Below, piece by piece: positions 1 to 5,562 of a stretch of DNA of 6,924 nucleotides; positions within the stretch are counted from its first letter, which is position 1, and each line of letters starts with the position of its first letter. The position numbers were made by a program, and so were the translations under genes. The notes under the pieces are model-generated. The model was given only the letters and a program-made list of their open reading frames with translations. It was not told the origin of the DNA and ran no database searches. The stretch is from positions 1 through 6,924 of the forward strand of contig JANXPK010000263.1 in assembly GCA_025357355.1 (NCBI GenBank). The letters run 5' to 3'. This DNA comes from Rhodobacterales bacterium. GTDB lineage: Bacteria; Pseudomonadota; Alphaproteobacteria; Rhodobacterales; Rhodobacteraceae.

Positions 1-56
1 GGTGCGGGCGGGCGGGGCACGCGACGGATTTTCCTGGGTGAGGGTTGGGCTGGCCT

Positions 57-953
57 TTATCCGTCGCCATCTTCAAGCCAGGCCCGCGCCTTTGGGTCAG
101 GGACCATCGCTTGAAGTCGTTCGCGGTAGAGCGCCAGATCGTCGCGCGAAAGCACTCCTTCCCATTTCTTCGAACTGGCCGAGTCGAAGAAATTCGCATC
201 GGATTTCCAGAAACCGGTGCCGCCTACCGGTGCGTAATCAGATGCCCTCGACTTCATCGCGCCAAAGGCCGTGGCCGCAGTTACCTTGTCAATCACACTT
301 TCATCCGCGTCGATCGTCGCCGCCTTGGCCAGAGCCTGCACCGTGCGCCGCCCATCCCGGATCATATCGGAATAATGCAAGAGCTTGAGGTCGGGCAGAC
401 GGCCGGATAGCGCTGTCTGGGTGTAATGCATCGTCAGGCTCGTCAGATTTTCCTGTTTGAGGTCATCGGGGTCGGTGGGGTCGTTGAGAAAGGCGCGGAT
501 CGAGCGCGAAATCGGCCAGCTCGTCGGATCATCCACAGCGGGATTGGCCCGGTTGGCCGTGTGCTTGCGCAAGGAAAAGAACACGTCGAGCGGATGGCGA
601 TAAACGGCAATGACGGTCACACAATCCCAGATCGGGAAGCCGTCGGCCGGAGTATGGGTCTTGACCACGCGTCGGCCTTTTTGTGCGGCAAGGGCCGCCG
701 CGACTTCGGTTGCCGAGACGCCCAAATCAGCATCGACCCATGGCGACAGGACCGGGAGTTTCGCGGGCAGGTCCGCACCGCCATGAACCAGCAGGGCAAG
801 GATCGTCTGGGTCCATGTTGTGCCGGATTTCGAGGGGGTGCAAACGAGGATGTCGCCCGTGTTGGGCTCCCAGGTTGCCCAGCGATCAGGGCGGGTGATG
901 CCGCCGCGATAAATGCGTGCCGCTGGGGCAACAAGTGTGGCGGGGATGGGCAT
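57..953 (-). CDS. Sulfotransferase domain protein (PAPS-dependent type)
   Basis: The 298-residue product matches the cytosolic sulfotransferase fold, which moves a sulfuryl group from PAPS to a hydroxyl or amine. Visible elements in order: the 5'-phosphosulfate loop CTPSKSGTTW (38-47); KTH at 98-100, whose His fits the family's catalytic base; the 3'-phosphate region YRHPLDVFFSLRKH (118-131), with Arg119 and Ser127 in the expected places; and a C-terminal GTGFWKSDANFF segment (245-256) resembling the family's G-WK motif. There is no signal peptide or membrane segment, so it should be cytosolic. I chose the ATG at 953, with AGGGA about 10 bases upstream. An in-frame GTG at 1007 would add 18 residues without family resemblance and lacks a clear ribosome binding site. 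The gene is divergent from the GST-SDR pair, and no sulfate-activation genes are in view. The acceptor cannot be told from sequence. The family is secure; the substrate is unknown. Confidence 0.9.
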   Translation of the reverse strand: MPIPATLVAPAARIYRGGITRPDRWATWEPNTGDILVCTPSKSGTTWTQTILALLVHGGADLPAKLPVLSPWVDADLGVSATEVAAALAAQKGRRVVKTHTPADGFPIWDCVTVIAVYRHPLDVFFSLRKHTANRANPAVDDPTSWPISRSIRAFLNDPTDPDDLKQENLTSLTMHYTQTALSGRLPDLKLLHYSDMIRDGRRTVQALAKAATIDADESVIDKVTAATAFGAMKSRASDYAPVGGTGFWKSDANFFDSASSKKWEGVLSRDDLALYRERLQAMVPDPKARAWLEDGDG

Positions 954-1059
954 GGCGGGATGATCCCTGTTCTTGGTATTCGACGGGCGAGCGACGGCAC
1001 TTATCACCGTTGGTGTCGAGGACCGTAGGCCAAGAGTCCTAGCCGATCTATAGCGAACC

Positions 1060-1096
1060 TTGACAGGTGTCGGTGCGCTTTGCGAGTGGTTGACAG
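1060..1096 (+). promoter_or_regulatory. Candidate promoter region with two TTGACAG boxes
   Basis: The gap between the divergent sulfotransferase and GST genes holds two exact TTGACAG boxes at 1060-1066 and 1090-1096, exactly 30 bases apart. TTGACA is the sigma70 -35 consensus. Neither box has a good -10 hexamer at 16-18 bases; the nearest is TGTATC at 1116-1121, after a 20-base spacer. They may be one -35 element plus a chance copy, or a pair of regulator half-sites. This is a tentative call. Confidence 0.3.
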
Positions 1097-1162
1097 AATG
1101 CGCCCGCTGATCCGCTGTATCGAAGCGTAGTTCGTTGCCGAATGGCCTGGAAATGCCGATCG

Positions 1163-1168
1163 AAGGAG
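1163..1168 (+). promoter_or_regulatory. Ribosome binding site deciding the GST start
   Basis: AAGGAG (within GAAGGAG at 1162-1168) lies six bases before the ATG at 1175. The same open frame could begin at an ATG at 1142, but the extra 11 residues lie upstream of this site and do not resemble a GST N-terminus. The site therefore supports the ATG at 1175. Confidence 0.8.
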
Positions 1169-1174
1169 CCCTCC

Positions 1175-1831
1175 ATGACCCCCACCATCACCGCCTTTGC
1201 CGCCTCGCCCGACCGGGGCCGAGGATTGGCGCGGGATATGCGGGTGCGGTGGGCACTGGAAGAGGTGGGGCAGGCTTATGAAGTGCGGCTTTTGAGCTTT
1301 GCCGAGATGAAGGAGCCAGCGCATCTGGCGCGGCAGCCGTTTGGACAGATCCCGACCTATGAGGAGGGCGATCTGGTTCTGTTCGAGACGGGGGCCATCG
1401 TGCTGCATATTGCGGAGGGCCATGCGGGGCTTTTGCCAGTCGAGCCGGGGGCACGGGCGCGGGCGATTGCGTGGATGTTCGCGGCAGTGAATTCCGTGGA
1501 GCCGGTCGGCCTGGAGCGCGAGGCGTGCTTCTTTCTTGAACGTGACAAAAGCTGGTATGCCGAGCGGATGGCGATGCTGGCGGGGCGCATTCGCGACCGA
1601 TTGGGACTGTTGTCCCGCCACTTGGGGCAGGCGGATTGGCTGGACGGGGCGTTTTCTGCGGGCGATCTGATGATGGCGGGGGTGCTGTTCCGGCTAAAGC
1701 CAACGGGGCTGGTCGCCGAGTTTGCGAACCTTGCCGCCTATCTGGGGCGCGCTGCGGAGCGGGCGGCGTTTCAGCGGGCATTTGCGGCGCAAATGGCCGT
1801 ATTCACGGCAGGGCAATCAGGGGGGCGATGA
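1175..1831 (+). CDS. Glutathione S-transferase family protein
   Basis: The 218-residue product has the usual length and two-domain layout of a soluble bacterial GST. The thioredoxin-like N-terminal domain (about 1-82) has a segment around RGLARDMRVRWALEE (16-30). The QPFGQIP stretch (54-60) places the conserved cis-proline at Pro60. ETGAI (71-75) is the family's glutathione gamma-glutamyl binding motif, more often ESxAI. The helical C-terminal domain (about 92-210) includes FSAGDLMMAGVL (160-171), which fits the conserved N-capping box with Asp164. GSTs conjugate glutathione to electrophiles or use it in isomerisation and dehalogenation; nothing here fixes the class or substrate. The stop is 3 bases before the SDR start, so the two genes are almost certainly co-transcribed and may share a metabolic route. 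The family is secure; the reaction is unknown. Confidence 0.9.
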   Translation: MTPTITAFAASPDRGRGLARDMRVRWALEEVGQAYEVRLLSFAEMKEPAHLARQPFGQIPTYEEGDLVLFETGAIVLHIAEGHAGLLPVEPGARARAIAWMFAAVNSVEPVGLEREACFFLERDKSWYAERMAMLAGRIRDRLGLLSRHLGQADWLDGAFSAGDLMMAGVLFRLKPTGLVAEFANLAAYLGRAAERAAFQRAFAAQMAVFTAGQSGGR

Positions 1832-1834
1832 CAG

Positions 1835-2773
1835 ATGGCGAAGGTGGTGATCATAGGCGGGGCCGGGCATGTCGGGACCTGTCTAGTGCCGCGGCTGGTG
1901 GAGGCGGGGCATCAGGTGGTCAATGTCTCACGCGGGGTGGCGCGGCCCTATCAGGCGCATGCGGCCTGGGCTGCGGTGGAGCAGGTGGTGATGGACCGGG
2001 CGGCGGCGGAGGTGACCGGGCAGTTTGGCGCGGCCATTGCGGCGATGGCGCCGGATGTGGTGATCGACATGATCTGCTTTACCCCCGCCAGTGCCGCGAT
2101 GCTGGCCGAGACGTTGGCGGGGCGGGTGCAGCATTTCATCCATATCGGCACGATCTGGGTACATGGGGCGAGCAAGTGGTCGCCGTCGCACGAAGAGGAC
2201 CCGAGAGAGCCGTTTGGCGACTATGGGGTGTGGAAGTCGCAGATCGAGGACGATCTGTTGGCGCGGGCGCGGCGGGGGGAGCTGGCGGCGACGGTGATCC
2301 GGCCTGGGCATATCGTGGGGCCAGGCTGGGCGCCCTTGAACCCGGCGGGGCATTTCAACCCGCAGGTCTTTCGCGACATCCGGGATGGCAAGCCGCTGGT
2401 TCTGCCGAACTTCGGGATGGAGACGGTGCATCACGTCCATGCCGATGATGTGGCGCAAGCGGTGATGGGGGCTTTGACGCATTGGTCGGGTGCGGTGGGG
2501 GAGGCGTTCAATGCGGTGTCGGGGGCGGCGTTGCCGCTGCGCGGCTATGCCGAGGCGATGTACCGCTGGTTCGGGCATGAGCCGGTAGTGAGCTACGCGC
2601 CCTTTGCGGAATGGGCGAAGGGGGTGGCGGCGGAGGATGCGCGGGCGACGTGGGAGCACATCGCGCGTTCGCCCTGTCATTCGATCGACAAGGGACGGCG
2701 GTTGATCGGGTATGAGCCGCGTTATTCGAGTTTGCAGGCGGTACAGGAAAGCGTGGCGGCATTGCTGGCTTAG
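1835..2773 (+). CDS. Extended SDR: NAD(P)-dependent epimerase/dehydratase-like
   Basis: The 312-residue product is an extended short-chain dehydrogenase/reductase with a Rossmann fold. The N-terminal strand leads into the cofactor motif GGAGHVG (8-14). The catalytic pair is YxxxK, Tyr130 and Lys134, within DYGVWK. Other landmarks are IHIGTIWVHG (102-111), where the catalytic Ser/Thr strand is expected; VIRPGHIVGPG (154-164), matching the family's RP-x-YGP-type segment; and VHADDVA (201-207), matching the conserved hVxDvA motif. No signal peptide is visible, so it should be cytosolic. It starts 3 bases after the GST stop, with AGGGGGG at 1819-1825 as its ribosome binding site inside the end of that gene. 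This arrangement suggests translational coupling. Known members act on nucleotide sugars, flavonoids or other ketones and alcohols, so the substrate cannot be named. Confidence 0.9.
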   Translation: MAKVVIIGGAGHVGTCLVPRLVEAGHQVVNVSRGVARPYQAHAAWAAVEQVVMDRAAAEVTGQFGAAIAAMAPDVVIDMICFTPASAAMLAETLAGRVQHFIHIGTIWVHGASKWSPSHEEDPREPFGDYGVWKSQIEDDLLARARRGELAATVIRPGHIVGPGWAPLNPAGHFNPQVFRDIRDGKPLVLPNFGMETVHHVHADDVAQAVMGALTHWSGAVGEAFNAVSGAALPLRGYAEAMYRWFGHEPVVSYAPFAEWAKGVAAEDARATWEHIARSPCHSIDKGRRLIGYEPRYSSLQAVQESVAALLA

Positions 2774-2777
2774 GGCA

Positions 2778-2798
2778 GGTGCGCAATGAATGCGCACC
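2778..2798. repeat. Perfect inverted repeat GGTGCGCA-N5-TGCGCACC
   Basis: Five bases after the SDR stop, GGTGCGCA (2778-2785) and its exact reverse complement TGCGCACC (2791-2798) flank a 5-base loop, ATGAA. The stem is GC-rich and would form a stable hairpin, but no T-run follows; the next bases are CTACATT. It could end or stabilise the GST-SDR transcript. The unit also looks like a member of a dispersed palindromic repeat family I associate with Rhodobacteraceae genomes. That is recollection only, and this is the only copy I noticed here. Confidence 0.5.
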
Positions 2799-2844
2799 CT
2801 ACATTGCACTTGAACGGGGTGGGGGTTGGGCCTAAGCGCAGGGC

Positions 2845-3657
2845 ATGAAAATACTGTTTCTGGGCGATGTGATGGGGCGGGCGGGGCGGAGTGCTGTGGC
2901 GGAGCGGCTGCCGAAGCTGCGCGCGGAGTGGGGGTTGGATTTCGTCGTCGTCAATGGCGAGAATGCCTCGCAGGGGGCGGGGCTGACCGGGGAGCATGCC
3001 AAGGTCTTGCTGGACGCGGGGGCGGATTGCGTGACGCTGGGGGATCATGCTTTTGACCAGAAGGACATGATATCCTTTTGCGAGACCGAGGGGCGGATCA
3101 TCCGGCCGCTGAACTTTTCCAAGGTGGCGCCGGGGCGGGGGGCGAAAGTGTTCACGGCCACCCAGGGGCGGCGGGTTCTGGTGGTGCAGGCTTTGGGGCA
3201 GGTGTTCATGAAGCGGCCGTTTGATGACCCGTTCTCGGCGGTCGAGGGCGTTTTGAAGACGCATCCCTTGGGCGGGTCGGTGCAGGCGACGATTGTCGAG
3301 ATCCATGCCGAGGCGACATCCGAGAAGATGGCGATGGGGCATTGGTGTGACGGGCAGGCATCGCTGGTGGTGGGCACGCATACCCATGTGCCAACTGGGG
3401 ATGCGATGATTTTGGGCAAGGGCACCGGCTATCTGACCGACGCGGGGATGTGCGGCGACTACGACTCGGTCATCGGGATGGAGAAGATGGAGCCGCTGCG
3501 GCGTTTCATCACCGGCATGACCTCGCAGCGGTTCGAACCGGCTGGGGGCGAGGCGACGCTGTGCGGCGTCTATGTCGAGACCGACGACAAGACCGGGCGC
3601 ACCACGCGGATCGAGATGATCAGGCTGGGCGGCAAGCTGAGGCAGGCGGGGATTTGA
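2845..3657 (+). CDS. YmdB-family metallophosphoesterase (TIGR00282 type)
   Basis: The 270-residue product has the length and collinear motifs of the YmdB/DR1281 calcineurin-like family. Bacillus YmdB is a dinuclear-metal phosphodiesterase acting on 2',3'-cyclic nucleotides and affecting biofilm and sporulation decisions. Visible motifs: GDVMGRAGR (7-15, Asp8), NGENAS (37-42, Glu39 and Asn40), GDHAFD (66-71), EIHAEATSEK (152-161, His154), GTHTHVPTGD (177-186, His179 and His181) and TDAGMCGD (198-205). The family's usual GNH metal-site triad is GDH here, so Asp67 replaces Asn. The protein lacks a signal peptide and should be cytosolic. MKILFLGDVM is the canonical family N-terminus and fixes the start, although the ribosome binding site is weak (only G-runs upstream). 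It is a single gene with hairpins on both sides. The family is secure; the physiological substrate in this organism is unknown. Confidence 0.92.
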   Translation: MKILFLGDVMGRAGRSAVAERLPKLRAEWGLDFVVVNGENASQGAGLTGEHAKVLLDAGADCVTLGDHAFDQKDMISFCETEGRIIRPLNFSKVAPGRGAKVFTATQGRRVLVVQALGQVFMKRPFDDPFSAVEGVLKTHPLGGSVQATIVEIHAEATSEKMAMGHWCDGQASLVVGTHTHVPTGDAMILGKGTGYLTDAGMCGDYDSVIGMEKMEPLRRFITGMTSQRFEPAGGEATLCGVYVETDDKTGRTTRIEMIRLGGKLRQAGI

Positions 3658-3659
3658 GG

Positions 3660-3682
3660 GATGGTCCGAGGCTCGGACCGTC
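3660..3682 (+). terminator. Hairpin directly after the YmdB-family gene
   Basis: A 10-base-pair stem (3660-3669 with 3673-3682, one G-T wobble) closes on the 3-base loop GGC, starting two bases after the stop codon. Its core is GGTCCGA paired with TCGGACC. No uninterrupted T-run follows, only a mildly AT-rich stretch. It may therefore be an imperfect intrinsic terminator or a 3'-end stabilising stem. Confidence 0.5.
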
Positions 3683-3683
3683 A

Positions 3684-3734
3684 TGTAACCATTTGATATA
3701 ACAGTATTTAAAAAATTCTGTTAACCTGGAATTA
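3684..3734. other. AT-rich island with TAACAG-N13-CTGTTA inverted repeat
   Basis: About 50 bases ahead of the transporter gene are strikingly AT-rich against very GC-rich surroundings. They contain a perfect 6-base inverted repeat, TAACAG (3699-3704) and CTGTTA (3718-3723), with an all-A/T 13-base spacer. A TTGATA at 3693-3698 resembles a -35 box, with only a poor -10 about 17 bases on. The island is a plausible promoter or operator for the transporter; no regulator can be named. Confidence 0.35.
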
Positions 3735-3862
3735 GCGATTTCGCGCCAACCCGCGCGGGCGATTGTTCTGCGAAAAATCAGGGGCTGGGGCGCGAATGGC
3801 GAGCCTTGTGTCGCAAAGCTCGGGGCGGCGGCGACACGGTCGAGGTAGGGTCGCGCGGCAAC

Positions 3863-3869
3863 GAGGGGG
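3863..3869 (+). promoter_or_regulatory. Ribosome binding site deciding the GTG start
   Basis: GAGGGGG lies five bases before the GTG at 3875. The open frame extends upstream to a TTG at 3806, but those 23 extra residues are hydrophilic, Gly/Arg-rich and precede this site. The first membrane helix begins shortly after the GTG, as expected for this family. Confidence 0.75.
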
Positions 3870-3874
3870 CCACC

Positions 3875-4765
3875 GTGACTCAAGCGAAGAATGTCGGATT
3901 GCTGGTGGTGTTGGGCATCGGCTGGGGGTCAACCCAGCCATTGGGCAAGATCGCGGCCTCGACCGGGCATGGGCCGTTTGCACTGATCTTCTGGCAGCTG
4001 GCGATCTGCACTTTGGTGCTCGGCGGCATCACGCTGGCGCGGGGTCGCGGGCTGCGCCGTGACCGCCGAGCGCTGGTGTTTTATCTGGTTGTGGCGCTGG
4101 TCGGAACGCTGATCCCCAATTTCACGTTCTACACCTCGGTGGCGCGGCTGCCGGCGGGGATCATGTCGATCCTGATTTCGACGGTGCCGCTAATGGCGTT
4201 CCCGATGTCGCTGCTGCTGGGGATCGACCAGTTCGAGGGCAAGCGGATGGTCGGGCTGCTGCTGGGCCTGACCGGCGTGGCGTTGATCGCGTTGCCGCAG
4301 TCGAGCCTGCCGGACCCCGCGATGGTGGCCTATCTGCCGCTGGCGATGGTGGGGCCGTTGTTTTACGCAGGCGAGGGCACCTTTGTCAGCCGCTATGGCA
4401 TGGCGGGGATGGACCCGGTGCAGGCGATGTTCGGCGCGTCATTGGTCGGGCTGATCCTGTGTCTGCCGCTGGTTCTGGCGACGGGGCAATGGATGGATCC
4501 GCTGGCGGGGTTCGGGCGGGCGGAGCAGGCGCTGGTGCTGTCGTCGGTGCTGCATGCGATGCTGTATGCGACCTATGTCGGGCTTGCCGCACGGGCGGGG
4601 GCGGTGTTTGCGACCCAGACCTCTTACGTGGTGACGGCGGCGGGGCTGTGCTGGTCGATCCTGCTGTTGGGCGAGCGGTTTTCGCAATGGGTATGGCTGG
4701 CGCTGGCGGTGATGCTGGTAGGGCTGTCGCTGGTGCAGCCACGGATGCGGGTTGCGGCAGCGTAG
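3875..4765 (+). CDS. DMT-superfamily (EamA) transporter
   Basis: The 296-residue product is an inner-membrane protein of the drug/metabolite transporter superfamily. It has the usual ten hydrophobic segments, at roughly residues 7-29, 35-55, 65-86, 93-115, 122-140, 150-172, 183-203, 217-238, 243-267 and 270-288. These form two EamA repeats of five helices each. Typical repeat ends are visible: GLTGVALIALP (131-141) closes the first half, and LLLGERFSQWVWLALAVMLV (263-282) closes the second. Relatives export amino acids, metabolites or drugs, and the substrate cannot be predicted. The start is a GTG with a good ribosome binding site, and a GANTC site (3877-3881) overlaps its last base. The gene follows a 217-base gap and converges on gcrA, so it is probably transcribed alone. 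The family is secure; the substrate is unknown. Confidence 0.9.
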   Translation: MTQAKNVGLLVVLGIGWGSTQPLGKIAASTGHGPFALIFWQLAICTLVLGGITLARGRGLRRDRRALVFYLVVALVGTLIPNFTFYTSVARLPAGIMSILISTVPLMAFPMSLLLGIDQFEGKRMVGLLLGLTGVALIALPQSSLPDPAMVAYLPLAMVGPLFYAGEGTFVSRYGMAGMDPVQAMFGASLVGLILCLPLVLATGQWMDPLAGFGRAEQALVLSSVLHAMLYATYVGLAARAGAVFATQTSYVVTAAGLCWSILLLGERFSQWVWLALAVMLVGLSLVQPRMRVAAA

Positions 4766-4794
4766 GGCCGGTGGAACATTCACTGTGCCTCTCG

Positions 4795-4828
4795 GCCGGA
4801 GAGTCTGGTGCAGGCCAGAGCCTCCGGC
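4795..4828. terminator. Large hairpin between convergent transporter and gcrA genes
   Basis: GCCGGAG (4795-4801) pairs exactly with CTCCGGC (4822-4828). Inside, TCTGG (4804-4808) pairs with CCAGA (4815-4819) around a 6-base loop, leaving a 2x2 internal mismatch. On the plus strand it is followed by GGGAGTATTT. It lies 29 bases after the transporter stop, in the gap between two genes that face each other. A bidirectional terminator or barrier to antisense transcription is the natural reading. The T-run is short, so factor-independent termination is not certain. Confidence 0.55.
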
Positions 4829-4836
4829 GGGAGTAT

Positions 4837-4850
4837 TTGGCAAAGGCCAA
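4837..4850 (-). terminator. Short hairpin downstream of gcrA
   Basis: TTGGC (4837-4841) and GCCAA (4846-4850) pair around a 4-base loop, 11 bases past the gcrA stop. The stem is only five base pairs, and on the minus strand it is followed by ATACTCCC rather than a T-run. It may act together with the larger neighbouring hairpin. This is a weak call. Confidence 0.3.
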
Positions 4851-4861
4851 TCCGGCAAGTG

Positions 4862-5470
4862 TCAGCGGCGGCGGTCGCGGCGGGCGCTCATCGGCTGGAA
4901 GGCGACGCCGACATGGGCCTCGCAATAGGGTTTGCCAGCGACGGACGGCAGACCGCAGAACCAGAAATCTTCGGTCGCAGGGTCGCCGATCGGCCATTTG
5001 CAGGTCCGCTCGGTCAGTTCCATCAGCGACAGTTTCTTGGCGCGCTTTTCAACTTCGCGCACCGAAGCCAGCGCCTCGGGGCTGATTTCGTTGGCGGAGG
5101 GCTGCGGCGGCAGGGGCTGGCCGGCAGGGATGATCGCCTTGCGCAGTGGGATAGGCTGCAACGGAGCCGGGGCGGCGCTGGCGGCCTGGGCGGCAGCGGG
5201 GCGCGGGGCGGGATCGGCGCGCACCGGATCGGGCGTTGCGGGGCGGGCGGGTTCGACCGGAGGCGGAGGAGCGGGGGCCACAACCAGCTCTTCTTCGTCG
5301 GGCTCGACTGCGCCACCGGGGCCGACACGGTTGGACAGGCCAAGCCGGTGGACCTTGCCGATCACGGCGTTGCGGGTGACGCCGCCCAGTTCCTTGGCGA
5401 TCTGGCTGGCCGACTGACCTTCGGCCCACATCTTCTTGAGCGTCTCGACGCGCTCATCGGTCCAGGACAT
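4862..5470 (-). CDS. gcrA: GcrA-family cell cycle regulator
   Basis: The 202-residue product belongs to the GcrA family, alphaproteobacterial transcription factors that bind sigma70-RNA polymerase. In Caulobacter they activate promoters according to CcrM methylation of GANTC. The N-terminus is the typical helix-turn-helix domain (about 2-48): it begins SWTDERVE and includes SASQIAKELGG (20-30) and RNAVIGKVHRLGLS (33-46). A long Pro/Ala-rich linker (about 50-128) follows. The conserved C-terminal domain (about 133-195), which in Caulobacter contacts sigma70, contains CKWPIGDP (157-164), FWFCG (169-173) and PYCEAH (181-186). Cys157, Cys172, Cys183 and His186 are aligned as in the family; metal binding is possible but not shown. 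The ATG at 5470 has GGAG eight bases upstream. The protein is somewhat longer than Caulobacter GcrA, about 173 residues from memory, mostly because of the linker. It converges on the transporter gene and is divergent from aroA. Confidence 0.95.
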   Translation of the reverse strand: MSWTDERVETLKKMWAEGQSASQIAKELGGVTRNAVIGKVHRLGLSNRVGPGGAVEPDEEELVVAPAPPPPVEPARPATPDPVRADPAPRPAAAQAASAAPAPLQPIPLRKAIIPAGQPLPPQPSANEISPEALASVREVEKRAKKLSLMELTERTCKWPIGDPATEDFWFCGLPSVAGKPYCEAHVGVAFQPMSARRDRRR

Positions 5471-5503
5471 CGGGCAAACTCCGGGTTTCGGCCTTGAGTG
5501 GCC

Positions 5504-5531
5504 ATTTTAGACGGGACGGCGGTGGATACAA
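5504..5531 (-). promoter_or_regulatory. Candidate gcrA promoter
   Basis: Read on the minus strand, TTGTAT (5531-5526) and TAAAAT (5509-5504) are separated by 16 bases. The -10 matches five of six consensus bases; the -35 matches only three. Transcription would begin near 5497, giving a leader of about 27 bases before the gcrA ATG. No GANTC site lies in the 173-base gap. The call rests on pattern only. Confidence 0.3.
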
Positions 5532-5562
5532 GGGTGGAGGGGCAAGTTCAAGCGGAAACCGG

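Noticed and set aside
2..410. Plus-strand open frames opposite the sulfotransferase gene
   Set aside because: They lie antisense to a gene with clear family motifs, have low-complexity Arg/Pro-rich products and show no recognisable domain. The first 56 bases of the window hold nothing I can assign.
954..1007. An 18-residue N-terminal extension of the sulfotransferase from a GTG at 1007
   Set aside because: There is no clear ribosome binding site at the GTG, and the extension lacks family resemblance; the ATG at 953 fits better, though the GTG is not excluded.
426..1028. A 200-codon plus-strand open frame antisense to the sulfotransferase start
   Set aside because: It is a shadow of the real minus-strand gene; the product matches nothing recognisable and runs into the divergent promoter gap.
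1636..2448. A long Gly-rich plus-strand open frame overlapping the GST and SDR genes
   Set aside because: Its Gly/Ala/Arg-rich composition is what GC-rich coding DNA gives when read out of frame, and it overlaps two well-supported genes.
1928..3684. Long minus-strand open frames opposite the SDR and YmdB-family genes
   Set aside because: Products are rich in Arg, His and Pro without domains; the plus-strand genes explain this DNA fully.
4386..5085. Open frames on both strands overlapping the transporter 3' end and gcrA 3' end
   Set aside because: They cut across the convergent hairpin and two supported genes and have low-complexity products.
4808..5497. A 229-codon plus-strand open frame antisense to gcrA
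   Set aside because: GcrA is unmistakable on the other strand; this frame is Gly/Arg-rich with no domain.
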